Below are positions 19,472 through 29,202 of a stretch of 64,000 bases of DNA, piece by piece (position 1 is the first letter of the stretch; the number at the start of each line of letters is the position of its first letter). Position numbers and translations under genes: made by a program. Under the pieces are notes generated by a model. It saw only the letters and a program-made list of their open reading frames with translations. It was not told where the DNA came from and did no database searches. The stretch lies in contig NC_022792.1 in NCBI RefSeq assembly GCF_000504085.1, positions 186,001-250,000 of the forward strand, read 5' to 3'. The stretch is from Pseudothermotoga elfii DSM 9442 = NBRC 107921 (lineage in GTDB: Bacteria > Thermotogota > Thermotogae > Thermotogales > DSM-5069).

Positions 19472-20148
19472 ATGTTTTCATCAAGCTCCTCTATTCTGAA
19501 AATGTTTGGATGCTTGATAACCTCCAGAGGCCTGGCATTCTTTTCGACCCAGTATGATGCGAAAGCAACAGGGTGCCTTTCATCGTCCATGTTAAGGACC
19601 ATTTGTTCTCTAAGTAAAATAGAATTTTCTTGCGGCTGAATACGAATTCCATCGGTAATTTTTAGAACCGAATGCACCACCACTGGAGGAAAAACTGATT
19701 TTGCCTCGAAAACGCCAACGTGGCTGATTTTTGCTATAAATTGAGCCTGACCAAGATATGGAGTGAAAACACATGTGTTATTTTCGAGATGGTTTCTCAA
19801 TTGGTCGAATTGTGAAAATTCAGAAACGTAGATTCTATAAACAGGTTCTTTGATCAATTCAAGTATAATCTGTGTTCTCTGATTTTTGCCTGATTTTGTT
19901 TCAGCATAATTAACACCCATCGTTGTTTTTCTGATAGGAACGAGTACTCTAAGGGCTATGTGAGCATTATCGAAAATTCTCAAGTGTTTACTGAATTGAG
20001 TAGCCTCATTTTGTATACCCATGATAGCTCCAAGCAAACCGCATATAGATGTCCTTGGAGGAAAGTTATAGGATGTTGAACTACTTGTTGTGTAATTTCT
20101 CCTGAAAAGCGCATATTTACCCTTTACATCGAAAACAATTACCTTCAT
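19456..20148 (-). CDS. cas5: Cas5 (type I-B, Cas5h)
   Basis: Cascade subunit that caps the 5' handle of the crRNA. The N-terminal RAMP strand and loop are visible (MKVIVFDVKGKYALFRR, then YNFPPRTSICGLLGAIMG), with later glycine-bearing strands. The length of 230 residues is typical of Cas5h. It overlaps cas7 by 4 bp (ATGA) and cas3 by 16 bp, so it is co-translated within the effector block. Confidence 0.95.
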   Translation of the reverse strand: MKVIVFDVKGKYALFRRNYTTSSSTSYNFPPRTSICGLLGAIMGIQNEATQFSKHLRIFDNAHIALRVLVPIRKTTMGVNYAETKSGKNQRTQIILELIKEPVYRIYVSEFSQFDQLRNHLENNTCVFTPYLGQAQFIAKISHVGVFEAKSVFPPVVVHSVLKITDGIRIQPQENSILLREQMVLNMDDERHPVAFASYWVEKNARPLEVIKHPNIFRIEELDENICWMD

Positions 20149-21029
20149 TGTAGTGCCACTGCCCTTAATCCAAGATTGTCAAGCTCGTTTTTCAAGATTA
20201 TATCTTCGCCGTTTTTCACCAGTTTCAACCTTCCATCTTCTTTGTATTCAATGTGGTCTATTTTTTCTTTATTTTGACTTAGTTTTGTGAGTAATTCTGA
20301 TATATCAAGTTTGATTTGAGCAGTATCTCTTATACTCTTTTCTTCGATATCACTCAACAACTTTATGTAGGAATCAAGTTCGCCTATGTGATAATTGATA
20401 CCTTCTTTATAAACAACTCTTAGCAGTAATCTTGGGTTGTGTTCCATTTTTGAGCGGGTTATAAGATTTTTAGTTCCATTCCACATTGCGTTGAGAAGCT
20501 TTTTAATATCTTCTTCAGTTAATTTTGTTATTTTCGCGGCGTTTTCATTCGCTATCCCATAAAAGCATATGAGGGCGTACGGAATCAGGTATTCTTCTCT
20601 GAAACTTCTCTGCTGGGCCTGCTCTCCGCTTGTAAAAGCAGCTGTACCCTGCTGAAAAACGACTTTTACTGCGTGTAATGATGTGCCGGGTCTGAATTGA
20701 ACAGGGCCTGTGAAAGATGTGTCGGCCTGTTTTGATATGGGTATAACTGCCCCAAAAAGCCTGACATCGATGCACTTCAGTGCGTCTGTTTTATCCTTTA
20801 TACCAAGTTCTCCGCGCCTTTTATCTGGATTAACTGATTCACCCGATACCCATATGATTTCTCCATTTTCTTGCAATTCATCTCTGATTGTTCTTTTTAG
20901 CCGGACGTCACTTACTATGCACTTTTCCGTTTCCTCGTCTATCCTTGGCTTGTTCTCGTCGAGTGGATCTCCATTTGGGTTTGCCCATTTGACATCATAT
21001 AAAAACAGTATTTCAGATCTGCTGTTCAT
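20145..21029 (-). CDS. cas7: Cas7 (type I-B, Csh2 family)
   Basis: Backbone subunit of Cascade that polymerises along the crRNA. The core opens SRSEILFLYDVKWANPNGDP with the Csh2-type DENKPRID segment, then VSDVRLKRTIRD. The frame is open upstream to 21086, but the ATG at 21029 lies 9 bases after GGAGG and begins the conserved core, giving 294 residues. It overlaps the cas8b end by 17 bp. Csh2 is specific to I-B, which supports the subtype. Confidence 0.95.
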   Translation of the reverse strand: MNSRSEILFLYDVKWANPNGDPLDENKPRIDEETEKCIVSDVRLKRTIRDELQENGEIIWVSGESVNPDKRRGELGIKDKTDALKCIDVRLFGAVIPISKQADTSFTGPVQFRPGTSLHAVKVVFQQGTAAFTSGEQAQQRSFREEYLIPYALICFYGIANENAAKITKLTEEDIKKLLNAMWNGTKNLITRSKMEHNPRLLLRVVYKEGINYHIGELDSYIKLLSDIEEKSIRDTAQIKLDISELLTKLSQNKEKIDHIEYKEDGRLKLVKNGEDIILKNELDNLGLRAVALQ

Positions 21030-22740
21030 ATTCTTCAACCTCCTCGTATTTTTTGAAAGGTTCTTTTCCTGCATACGCCAGACCAAGTGTAAAGATGAAA
21101 TTTAGCTCATCAATAGTTGTATTAGATTTTGAAGATTGCAGATAATATTCCGCCGCTGTTTTTAGTAGCTCATCACTTTTTTTCCCGTAAGCATCATATT
21201 GCTGAAGTTTGTTTCTAATATCGGCCAGAAGTCCCATGACATCTTGCATATTCATCTTCAATCCTTTGAATTTTTTAAAAAATGGCGTTGCTTGCCTTTT
21301 AGCATACTGGACAGATAACACTTTACCTGCCAGAACGCCTGTCAAGAACACAGCCTTTTTCCATGGTAGATTGAAAAACTCCGGATAACTGTTGAAAAAC
21401 TGATCAATTTCACTACTGCTCACGATGTATTCCCCCCTTCGCAAATTCAACACATTTATTTGGTTCAGATGCAGGATAGCGGCAAAGCTGACGTATGTCA
21501 ATTTTCTCCACCATGCACCTTCGGTTATAGCAGATTTTCTTATTTTCCTCATGAAATACCACAAAAGCCTGGAATAGCTGTATGGCTCTTCCTGAAAAAT
21601 ACTTTTCACAAGTGCAAGATAATCTTTTCTCGACTTATCACTACCCGATGGTTTTTCGTAAAGTTTCCACAACATTCCAAGAGAAGGTTCTGGAAGGTCA
21701 TCGATCTTAATTCTTCGTTTTGAGTCATCAATAGATTGAACGATTTTTTTCAATCTTGTTGGAGAGATTTCTGTCAAATGAAGTTCTATTCTCTGTTGAT
21801 TTTGGTTTAATTCCATGAAAAGAAAGTCATAATGCACGGTCGATTTTTCTTCGGATAAAACGAGCTCTATTTCACGTTCGGAGTTTGCAAAATCTTTCAA
21901 TTTTTTAGATGTATCTGCTATTCTCTGGATTACATTCTTGAGGATCTCTTCGCTATTTTCTTCAATAATCGATGGAATCACCCAGAGAGGGTTTTGGTTT
22001 TTCAGAAAGTTGAATGACAATTCCTGAATAACCTTGTTTGCACCATTTTGAAGCTGAGATTTGCACTCATCGCATATCGGTAGTACTTTTATTGAATCAT
22101 CTTTTTTCAAACTTGGGCAGAAACCGGGCTTGTCAAATGTGGCAAATTTGAAAACTTCATTTACCGTTGCTGAAACAATCTTCTTTCTTCCACAAAATGT
22201 GCATATACCCTCTTCGCCATCTTCGACCGATTTTTTCAGAATGTTGTCGATAAAGGCTTTTACAAATTCACCATGTTCAGAAGGAAAAAGTTCACTATCG
22301 TGCCTGAGAAGTTTGACAGTTAAATAAACGCCTTTAAGGTTTTTTTGATCAGTCAGAAGTTTTTCTACATCAAGCACGATACTTTCAAATTCGTCATTTA
22401 TGCAATTTTCAAAATCTTTCAACATCGGGTGCTTGAAAAATGATTTGAGTTTGAGTATAGCTTTTTCAACACCTTTTCGGATTTTTTCAGAGCCATCTTC
22501 ATTTTTAAAAGTTATGCTGACAGTTGGTGATTTTCCTGATACATTGCCTTTTTGGTCGTAGTAAAGAAGTTTTTGCAAATTTTCAGGAGGCTCGATGATA
22601 TGTGAAGAAATGTACTGAACAGGTGGCCCAAGATCAAAGTAAAGCGTTACAAGCAAGTTTGACTTGAAAGTCTTGGCGAAATTTTCGAAAAGCTCTTCCT
22701 GCTGATAAAGTTTACCTATCTTGATAATCTTTGTGAGCAC
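21013..22740 (-). CDS. cas8b: Cas8b (Csh1/TM1802 family), type I-B large subunit
   Basis: Large Cascade subunit expected to recognise the PAM and recruit Cas3. 575 residues. A zinc-finger-like cysteine set (CTFCGRKK near 186, GFCPSL, CDECKSQL near 225) is typical of the TM1802-type Cas8b. The start is GTG at 22740, preceded by a seven-G run 5 bases upstream. The gene is 11 bp after cas2 and overlaps cas7. Sequence conservation in this family is low, so the call rests on position, size and the zinc finger. Confidence 0.92.
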   Translation of the reverse strand: MLTKIIKIGKLYQQEELFENFAKTFKSNLLVTLYFDLGPPVQYISSHIIEPPENLQKLLYYDQKGNVSGKSPTVSITFKNEDGSEKIRKGVEKAILKLKSFFKHPMLKDFENCINDEFESIVLDVEKLLTDQKNLKGVYLTVKLLRHDSELFPSEHGEFVKAFIDNILKKSVEDGEEGICTFCGRKKIVSATVNEVFKFATFDKPGFCPSLKKDDSIKVLPICDECKSQLQNGANKVIQELSFNFLKNQNPLWVIPSIIEENSEEILKNVIQRIADTSKKLKDFANSEREIELVLSEEKSTVHYDFLFMELNQNQQRIELHLTEISPTRLKKIVQSIDDSKRRIKIDDLPEPSLGMLWKLYEKPSGSDKSRKDYLALVKSIFQEEPYSYSRLLWYFMRKIRKSAITEGAWWRKLTYVSFAAILHLNQINVLNLRRGEYIVSSSEIDQFFNSYPEFFNLPWKKAVFLTGVLAGKVLSVQYAKRQATPFFKKFKGLKMNMQDVMGLLADIRNKLQQYDAYGKKSDELLKTAAEYYLQSSKSNTTIDELNFIFTLGLAYAGKEPFKKYEEVEEYEQQI

Positions 22741-22751
22741 AAATACCCCCC

Positions 22752-23015
22752 CTAATAAATGATATCTACTGTTCCTTTTTCATTTCCGAGCGTTTTTAGA
22801 TCAAAAAAAGATTTATTTTTTAGGATATAGATTCTTACGGAATCTTCTGATTTGTCAATGCTTCTTTCAAGCTCCAATTTAAGTTTTTCAAACTTTGCGA
22901 TTGTTATCTCGCCTTCTAAAACTGAGTTTTGAACCCAGTTTAAATATTTCCTGCAGACTTTCAGAACTCTCGCCACTCGTTTTTCTCCCACATCATATGT
23001 GACTATGAGATACAC
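22752..23015 (-). CDS. cas2: Cas2
   Basis: Adaptation subunit that forms the Cas1-Cas2 integrase. The ferredoxin-like fold opens MYLIVTYDVGEKR with the conserved Asp at residue 8, and the QNSVLEGEIT strand is typical. The length of 87 residues is normal. The GTG start at 23015 has GGTGAT 5 bases upstream. It lies 6 bp after cas1. Confidence 0.97.
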   Translation of the reverse strand: MYLIVTYDVGEKRVARVLKVCRKYLNWVQNSVLEGEITIAKFEKLKLELERSIDKSEDSVRIYILKNKSFFDLKTLGNEKGTVDIIY

Positions 23016-23021
23016 AGTAAA

Positions 23022-24005
23022 TCACCCAAGATAAGGACTGTAAGGTTCGTCTTCCAGAATGTGTTTTTCAATTTTATATGCTTCCGTTCTGATCAATGTT
23101 CTAAAAGATACTTTTCTTTTCAAACCTGAATGGTAAATGGTATCTTTAAGCTTTTCTTCAAAGGATTGAACAAATGTTCTTCGTGCATTTTCTTTTAGTG
23201 ATATTCCGCCTGTTATTTCGTGAAAATCAGATTTTTTGATCTGCTTTCTATTTATCAGTGTAAAAATCAATCTGTCAACGATAATAGGTTTAAAGATTTC
23301 TGAAATATCAAGGTTCAAAGTGAATCTTCTGTCGTTTGTTGTGTGAAGGAAACCTATCCTGGGATCAAGATGGGTTTTATAAATCTCTGAGAGTGTCGTT
23401 GTGTAAAGAAGGCTGTTGCCGAAACTTACAAGAGCGTTTAATTCATTCTGAGGGGGTCTTTTGCTACGATCTTCAAAATGAAAATCACCCGATTTGACGA
23501 AATTGTCAAAACAATGATAGTAAATCTCACGTGCATTCCCTTCTAAAGCCATTAATTGTTCAACAGAGCTGCATTGTTTTAAATTTTTAATATGTGACTC
23601 AATCGCATTTATAGTATTTGAGAATCGGCCATTTTCGTTGTATTTCTTTATTGTGTTGATGATATTTTTTAAACTTCCTTCTACAAACAATCTTGCCAGC
23701 TCCAGCCTTTTAACTGAATTTAAATAAAATTCAGCTTGTCGGAGTATGATCATTCCACTGTTCAGGAATTCTCTTGGATAATAGGTTCCAACATAATAAC
23801 CATAGCGGTTAAAAAAATGAACGATGATATTTTTCTGCGTTAGAAACTCGAGTAATCTTTTGTTAATGTCCACTTCTCCAAAAATTTTTATTTCTGATAC
23901 GTTCTCGACAGGTATATGCTTTTTACCTGACTGAGTTTCAAGCATGATGGTATTTTCTTTACGCTTGAGAGTGCCATCTGAAAATATATACACTGGTTCA
24001 GCCAC
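23022..24005 (-). CDS. cas1: Cas1 integrase
   Basis: Catalytic subunit that inserts new spacers. The N-terminal beta domain is followed by a helical domain with the metal ligands in ALEGNAREIYY (Glu), HLDPRIGFLH (His) and DISEIFKPIIVD (Asp/Glu). The frame stays open to 24062, but a GTG at 24005 lies 5 bases after GAGGTGA and starts the conserved MAEPVYIFSDGTLKRK block. This start gives 327 residues and a clean 10-bp gap after cas4 instead of a 47-bp overlap. Confidence 0.96.
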   Translation of the reverse strand: MAEPVYIFSDGTLKRKENTIMLETQSGKKHIPVENVSEIKIFGEVDINKRLLEFLTQKNIIVHFFNRYGYYVGTYYPREFLNSGMIILRQAEFYLNSVKRLELARLFVEGSLKNIINTIKKYNENGRFSNTINAIESHIKNLKQCSSVEQLMALEGNAREIYYHCFDNFVKSGDFHFEDRSKRPPQNELNALVSFGNSLLYTTTLSEIYKTHLDPRIGFLHTTNDRRFTLNLDISEIFKPIIVDRLIFTLINRKQIKKSDFHEITGGISLKENARRTFVQSFEEKLKDTIYHSGLKRKVSFRTLIRTEAYKIEKHILEDEPYSPYLG

Positions 24006-24015
24006 GAATATCACC

Positions 24016-24516
24016 TCAGGACCAACAAAATTGTTCGTAGCCACATTTTGTGCAGAATGCATTTCTGATCTTTTGTGGTATCTTTGGGAGAGAAACCAAT
24101 TTTTCTACATTTTCTATAGCCTGGTTCAGATCTTTTATCCCCTGATCGTCTAAATTGATATCTATTTGCTTTTTTTCTTTCGGAATCATTATTTTTCCGG
24201 CAGCGTGAACCCCACGCTTTTTGAGCTCACTTAGATAATACAAAAGTTGTAGCCGCGCTCCCTTCAAAAATTTGGAGGATTTTTTTATTTCACCGACAAC
24301 AGTTACCTGCCCCTGGCTGTAGATCATATCAATCTTTATGCCAGGAAGTGCTATTTCCCTGATTTGATTTTTTCTATAACTTTCTGCGTGTATCAATCTT
24401 CCAATCTCTATAAAAGGATTTGATTGTTCAGGTTCTATTTGATGGGCTATGAGCCATGCTTCTCTTTCGCATACGGTAAAACTGAGTAATACGGTCCCTG
24501 TAATCATTTTCGACAT
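24016..24516 (-). CDS. cas4: Cas4 exonuclease
   Basis: RecB-like nuclease that trims and PAM-selects prespacers for Cas1-Cas2. 166 residues. One N-terminal Cys (VCEREAW, about residue 17) and three C-terminal Cys (FCTKCGYEQFC) match the four Fe-S ligands. The nuclease core has GRLIH and VVGEIKKSSK (Glu-x-Lys). It is placed directly before cas1, as expected for an adaptation partner. Confidence 0.95.
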   Translation of the reverse strand: MSKMITGTVLLSFTVCEREAWLIAHQIEPEQSNPFIEIGRLIHAESYRKNQIREIALPGIKIDMIYSQGQVTVVGEIKKSSKFLKGARLQLLYYLSELKKRGVHAAGKIMIPKEKKQIDINLDDQGIKDLNQAIENVEKLVSLPKIPQKIRNAFCTKCGYEQFCWS

Positions 24517-24523
24517 TCCTTCG

Positions 24524-25285
24524 TTAAAGATTTAAATTGTTGTCATTTTTGCAGACTTTAACCATACCAAAACCAAGGCTATTCTTTTCACCAAAGCCAG
24601 CTTCGTAACCAACTTTAATGAGACCAGGATCACCTGTGATTAAAAATGGAAAAACTGTACCGCGCACAAAGGTATTTTTAATCTGTATTAATTTAGTTAT
24701 TCTACCTTTTCTTTGAATGTAATTCCAATCAGGTTGTATATAAACTTTAGAGCTGATTTCTTTTCCAAAGAAAGCGGAGTACTTTTTAATCAAGTTGACA
24801 TTAATGGCGTTCTGAAAGAAATCATCTTCCGGGGTCAGGTATTTGTGAGAAAGTTTTCCTTGATTTTCCACAGGTATGCTGACAACCAGAGGGGAAATCA
24901 GGATGAATTTCATCTGGTCTGTTATTTTTGGTTCGTCAAGCACTCTGACTTGTAAAATATTGAATAATACTCCTTCGAGTTCGATAAAAGGGTTTTCGAT
25001 AATTGAAGAAAAAAAGTTTCTGATGAAATCTTCACTGAGTGATGAGATGTACCATTTTCCTTTTCCTTCAGAGATTATTATGGAGCCATTTTTAACATGA
25101 GAGTTTTCAAAGAAGAGTTGCGAAAAAGTGAACATTCTGAAGCCATTGAATCCTTCTTCATGGAGAAAAGAAGCAAAATTCTCATCTGTATATTTAAGTC
25201 TCTTATATACAAAAGAGCACAACATATATTGATAATTGATAGGTATGAAACTGTTAGCTGTCTTGAAGACAATTTCCAGTCTCAT
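24524..25285 (-). CDS. cas6: Cas6 pre-crRNA endoribonuclease
   Basis: RAMP nuclease expected to cut each repeat 8 nt before its 3' end and leave the ATTGAAAC tag. Two ferredoxin-like halves; the C-terminal glycine-rich loop GFGEKNSLGFG is diagnostic. The frame opens at 25306, but ATG 25285 follows a GGGGGG run by 4 bases and gives MRLEIVF, the usual beginning of Cas6. It is first in the cas operon. About 253 residues, typical length. Confidence 0.94.
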   Translation of the reverse strand: MRLEIVFKTANSFIPINYQYMLCSFVYKRLKYTDENFASFLHEEGFNGFRMFTFSQLFFENSHVKNGSIIISEGKGKWYISSLSEDFIRNFFSSIIENPFIELEGVLFNILQVRVLDEPKITDQMKFILISPLVVSIPVENQGKLSHKYLTPEDDFFQNAINVNLIKKYSAFFGKEISSKVYIQPDWNYIQRKGRITKLIQIKNTFVRGTVFPFLITGDPGLIKVGYEAGFGEKNSLGFGMVKVCKNDNNLNL

Positions 25286-25306
25286 TAAACCCCCCACAGC
25301 TTTCAA

Positions 25307-25348
25307 TCATATTTTAAGTTTATCACAATTTTATGTATTTGTTTCACC
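25307..25348. other. AT-rich segment upstream of cas6
   Basis: Short AT-rich stretch between the mobile-element remnant and cas6. It must hold or follow the cas operon promoter. Several TATGAT/TAAAAT-like sequences are present on the minus strand, but none has a well-spaced -35, so no promoter is called. Confidence 0.4.
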
Positions 25349-25516
25349 TAATTTATGACAGAAGTTGCCCACTTTTATAAGTGGATGATGAATGTCGCCT
25401 GGCAATTCCTTCCCCTGTGGCATAGTCAGCATTATAAGGAAGGAGCTGAGGAAATACAATGAAGGAAATTGCCTTGACCACGAAACCAGCACCTCTATAG
25501 GTGGGGGTAGTTCACC
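25349..25516 (+). mobile_element. IS200/IS605-like remnant or PATE-type element, possible TnpB 3' end / omega-RNA region
   Basis: About 168 bp upstream of cas6. Near each end is a short hairpin: CCACTT-TTAT-AAGTGG (25369-25384) and CACCT-CTAT-AGGTG (25490-25503). A central 12-bp stem with one bulge pairs 25401-25412 with 25461-25473. TTCACC occurs just outside the left end (25343-25348) and at the right end (25511-25516), as expected where IS200/IS605 target and right-end cleavage sites resemble each other. A short frame (25392-25526) containing PCGIVS and NEGNC could be an eroded TnpB C-terminus. No transposase is present. The assignment is by structure and memory of the family, not by alignment. 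Confidence 0.45.
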
Positions 25517-25522
25517 AGGTTT

Positions 25523-27328
25523 TTAGGATTCATTTTCCTCCAGAAGAATTCCGTACTGATTTGTGAAAAGTTCGTGGTAAAATCCTTTGCTTTGTAAGAG
25601 TTCTTCATGTTTGCCTATTTCCACAATTTCACCGCCTTTCATGACAATTATTAGATCTGCATTTTTAACAGTGTTTAGCCTGTGGGCTATAATGATACTT
25701 GTTCTTCCTTCCATGAGTTTCCACATAGCAGTCTGTATACTTTTTTCTGTTTTTGTATCTATATTGCTTGTGGCTTCGTCCAATATGAGTATCTTTGGAT
25801 TTGCCAGAAAGGCCCTGGTGATGGAAAGGAGCTGTCTCTGGCCCTGACTTAAATCTTCTCCGTTATCTGTGAGAATAGTGTTGTACCCGTGTGGAAGATG
25901 TTTTATAAAGTGATCAGCATGTGTCAATTTTGCAGCTTTTTCTATTTCATTATCGGTTGAATCTGGGTTTCCGTATCCTATGTTTTCTTTGACAGTTTTG
26001 GAAAAAAGTATAGTGTCCTGCAATACTATACCAATGATAGACCTGAGAGACACTCTTTTTATTTTCCTGATATCTACACCATCTATGAGTATCTGGCCCG
26101 CGTCTACATCGTAGAATCTCATCAGCAGATTTACTATAGTGGTTTTTCCGGAACCAGTTGGACCAACCAGCGCTACTTTTTGTCCTGGTTTTATGTGAAA
26201 GCTGATGTTTTTGAGGATGGGAACTTCTTTATCGTAAGAAAACCATACGTTTCTAAACTCTATTTCACCCTTTGCTTCGCTAATAATTACAGACTTTTCA
26301 TCATCGTTTTCTTCCTCAACATCCATGATTTCGAATATTCTTTCCGCACTTGCAAGAGCCATTTGTATCATATTGAACTGATTTGAGAGTTCGTTCAATG
26401 GTCTGGTAAATTGGCGTGAATAGCCTATAAATGTGGCAATTGTCCCAACTGTAACTATACCTTTCAGGGCAAACCATCCACCAAAGCCACTGACCATCGC
26501 GAACCCCAGGTTGTTTATCATGTTCATAATAGGGCCAAGTATTCCTGAAAAAATCTGTGCTTTTACCCCTATTTCTCTCAAATTTTCGTTTGATTTATTG
26601 AATTTCTCTAACTCTTTTTCCTCGCGCGTGAATATTTTTATCACAGAAAGACCTGATATATCCTCTTCTATTATGCCATTGAGCTCTCCAAGCACACGCT
26701 GATTCTCATAAAAATACCTTCGTGTTCTCTGAGATATAATCCGGGTTGCCAGAAGAGTCAGGGGAATCACAGAAAAAGTGACCAGAGAAAGCAGTATATT
26801 AACCTTAAGCATCATAAATGCAGCTCCGGCAAGTGTGATGATTCCTGAAAAAGTTTGAGTGATGCTGTTTGCAAGCACGTTGTTTATATTGTCTGTATCA
26901 TTTACAATTCTGCTGATGACATCTCCATGAGATGTCTTATCGAAGAAACCTGTTGGAATTCTTTGGAGTTTTTCAAACAACTCTTTTCTCAAATCAAAGA
27001 CAATTTCCTGCGAAAGCTTAAGCATGATCTTACCCTGAATCCAGAAAGATAAAGAAATAATGGCATAAAAGCTGCCCAGAATTAGCAAGTACCTGAAAAG
27101 TTTTTCGAAAGCCATTGGAATAAATACCTCGTCAATAATTTTTCCTATAAGATAAGGAGTTACGACATTCATCAATGAGGATAAAACTACAAAAAGAAAT
27201 ACCACTATTAATAGGATTGTATGAGGTTTCAAATAATTTAGAAATCGCTTTAAAGTACCTCTCGGGTTTTTTAAATCAGGCTTATTCACCGGTATTTCAT
27301 GTGGTGGTCTTCTCACTATTTCAGGCAT
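25523..27328 (-). CDS. Heterodimeric ABC exporter subunit, TM288-like
   Basis: Half-transporter with six membrane helices (about residues 35-335) and a C-terminal ATPase. Walker A is GPTGSGKT, Walker B ends in catalytic Glu ([10 protein letters not shown]) and the switch His is present (IIAHRLNT), but the signature is altered to LSQGQRQ. This is the pattern of the subunit that brings the intact Walker B/His and the weak signature in TM287/288-type exporters. 601 residues, close to TM288. Its start overlaps the partner gene by 8 bp. Probably a multidrug or lipid-like exporter; the substrate is unknown. Confidence 0.92.
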   Translation of the reverse strand: MPEIVRRPPHEIPVNKPDLKNPRGTLKRFLNYLKPHTILLIVVFLFVVLSSLMNVVTPYLIGKIIDEVFIPMAFEKLFRYLLILGSFYAIISLSFWIQGKIMLKLSQEIVFDLRKELFEKLQRIPTGFFDKTSHGDVISRIVNDTDNINNVLANSITQTFSGIITLAGAAFMMLKVNILLSLVTFSVIPLTLLATRIISQRTRRYFYENQRVLGELNGIIEEDISGLSVIKIFTREEKELEKFNKSNENLREIGVKAQIFSGILGPIMNMINNLGFAMVSGFGGWFALKGIVTVGTIATFIGYSRQFTRPLNELSNQFNMIQMALASAERIFEIMDVEEENDDEKSVIISEAKGEIEFRNVWFSYDKEVPILKNISFHIKPGQKVALVGPTGSGKTTIVNLLMRFYDVDAGQILIDGVDIRKIKRVSLRSIIGIVLQDTILFSKTVKENIGYGNPDSTDNEIEKAAKLTHADHFIKHLPHGYNTILTDNGEDLSQGQRQLLSITRAFLANPKILILDEATSNIDTKTEKSIQTAMWKLMEGRTSIIIAHRLNTVKNADLIIVMKGGEIVEIGKHEELLQSKGFYHELFTNQYGILLEENES

Positions 27329-29054
27329 CGTTAATCATTCCATTTCCAAGTTGAGATTCATATATTTCTCGATACGCTCTGCAATTTCTAAGTAAATCCT
27401 CGTGAGTACCAAAACCAACCATTTTTCCTTCCTGAAGGGTTAGTATTCTATCTGCAAGCAGTGCCGTCGAAATTTTCTGAGTTATGATGAATGTTGTACA
27501 CCCTTTTGTATATTCTCTCAATCCTTCCAGGATTTTTCTCTCAGTTATGGGATCAACAGAGCTTGTGCAATCGTCCAGTATTAGTATTTTCGGCTTTCTC
27601 ACCAGCGCGCGGGCTATGGAAAGCCTCTGCTTTTGACCTCCGGAGAAATTCCTTCCACCTCTTTCAACATATGAATCGTACCCCTGCGGCAAATTGATGA
27701 TAAAATCATGTATCTGAGCTATTTTAGCTGCTTTGATTACTTCTTCGTCTGTTGCGTCTTCCTTTCCCCATTTTAAATTTTCTTTCACAGTTCCTGAGAA
27801 CAGATTCGTTTCCTGAGGAACTGCGGCTATGTATTTTCTGAGATTCTGCAATTTTAATACTCTCACGTCGGAATCATCAATCTTAACATCGCCAGAGGTG
27901 ACATCAATCAACCTCGGTATAAGGTTCATGAGTGTGGTTTTACCAGATCCTGTCTCTCCCAAGATTGCTATAACTTCTCCCGATTTTACAGAAAAGTTCA
28001 CGTTTTTGAGAACGGGGCTGGTGTCTCCAGAGTATCTGAATTCAACGTCTTCGAAATCTACTCTTCCTTTTATTTCAGGAACATATAAGGCATTTTGAAG
28101 TTCATGAATTGCCGGTTGTTCATCCAGTACTCCTAACACTCTTTTGGCAGAAGCGCCTGCTCTCACAACAAAATTGAGAATATTTCCTATCATCATGAGA
28201 GAAAACATGATCTGCATCAGATAGTTTGTATAAGCTATGATGTTGCCAACTTCCATCTGGTTTTTCTTAACCAGAACTCCTCCAAACCAGAGAACTCCAA
28301 TTGTTCCTGCATTTACTATGAAGATGAAAACAGGAAGAGCAAAAACTATAAGAGAGAAAGCTTTAATCATAGAATTTTTCAGCAATTCATTGTTTTTGTG
28401 AAAATTTTCCTTTTCATATTCTTCCCTTCTAAAAGCTCTAACTACTCTGACGCCCAGAAGATTTTCCCTTACCACGGCGTTCACTCTATCTACGCTGTCC
28501 TGGATTTTTCGAAACAGCAGGTCACCCTTTTTCGTGAGCCATAAGAAAAGAAAAATTATCGGAGGAATCAAAAAAATAAATATCGAAGAAAGATGTGCAT
28601 TTATAGAAATTGCCATCAAAATACCACCAATGAAGAGAAGAGGTCCCCTGACAACTATTCTCAATAGCATCATGACCAGATTTTGAAGTTGTGTAACATC
28701 ATTTGTGAGCCGCGTGATCAGCGAGGAAGTATGGAATTTATTCACATTAGTGATGGAAAAGCTCAGAACTTTTTTGAAAAGATTTCGTCTGAGATCGGCG
28801 CCAAAATTTTGACTGGCATGGCTGGCAAAGATAGTGCAACCGATACCACCAACGGCACCAATTAAAGCAACAAGAAGCATGAAAATTCCTGTTTTCCAGA
28901 CAAGTTGTAAATTTCCCCGAGCTATGCCTTCATCGACAATACGGGCCAGAAGGGTTGGTTGTGCAAGATCACATATTACTTCTATAACCATGAAAAGAGG
29001 TGCTAACACAGTTGAAAGCCAGTAAGGTTTGAGATATCTCAAAAACACTTTCAT
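27321..29054 (-). CDS. Heterodimeric ABC exporter subunit, TM287-like (degenerate site)
   Basis: Partner half-transporter, 577 residues. The canonical signature FSGGQKQ is kept, but the Walker B catalytic Glu is Asp ([10 protein letters not shown]) and the switch His is Gln (ITQKIST). Walker A is GETGSGKT. Together with the downstream subunit this predicts one hydrolysing and one degenerate ATP site, as known for TM287/288. Six membrane helices precede the ATPase domain. The ATG at 29054 follows GGAGAGAAT. First gene of the pair. Confidence 0.92.
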   Translation of the reverse strand: MKVFLRYLKPYWLSTVLAPLFMVIEVICDLAQPTLLARIVDEGIARGNLQLVWKTGIFMLLVALIGAVGGIGCTIFASHASQNFGADLRRNLFKKVLSFSITNVNKFHTSSLITRLTNDVTQLQNLVMMLLRIVVRGPLLFIGGILMAISINAHLSSIFIFLIPPIIFLFLWLTKKGDLLFRKIQDSVDRVNAVVRENLLGVRVVRAFRREEYEKENFHKNNELLKNSMIKAFSLIVFALPVFIFIVNAGTIGVLWFGGVLVKKNQMEVGNIIAYTNYLMQIMFSLMMIGNILNFVVRAGASAKRVLGVLDEQPAIHELQNALYVPEIKGRVDFEDVEFRYSGDTSPVLKNVNFSVKSGEVIAILGETGSGKTTLMNLIPRLIDVTSGDVKIDDSDVRVLKLQNLRKYIAAVPQETNLFSGTVKENLKWGKEDATDEEVIKAAKIAQIHDFIINLPQGYDSYVERGGRNFSGGQKQRLSIARALVRKPKILILDDCTSSVDPITERKILEGLREYTKGCTTFIITQKISTALLADRILTLQEGKMVGFGTHEDLLRNCRAYREIYESQLGNGMINDA

Positions 29055-29154
29055 AATGGATTCTCTCCTTGACTTTTAAGTGACATCTGAAGAATTTTAA
29101 AAGGTCCTTTATTCATTATAAAACCCGGTTTGCTTTTGAAAAAGCACTTAAAAG

Positions 29155-29183
29155 TTGAAAAATTGTTGATTTTTGTCGATAAT
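29155..29183 (+). promoter_or_regulatory. Candidate sigma-A promoter for the 29203 gene and isoaspartyl dipeptidase
   Basis: TTGAAA (29155-29160) and GATAAT (29178-29183) are 17 bases apart. AGGTG at 29191-29195 gives the ribosome site before the ATG at 29203. The two plus-strand genes downstream are only 3 bp apart and probably share this promoter. Confidence 0.6.
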
Positions 29184-29202
29184 ATAAATGAGGTGAAAAT
29201 TT

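Noticed and set aside
24006-24062. Longer Cas1 start at 24062
   Set aside because: It would overlap cas4 by 47 bp and add residues not seen in Cas1 proteins; GTG 24005 has a good ribosome site.
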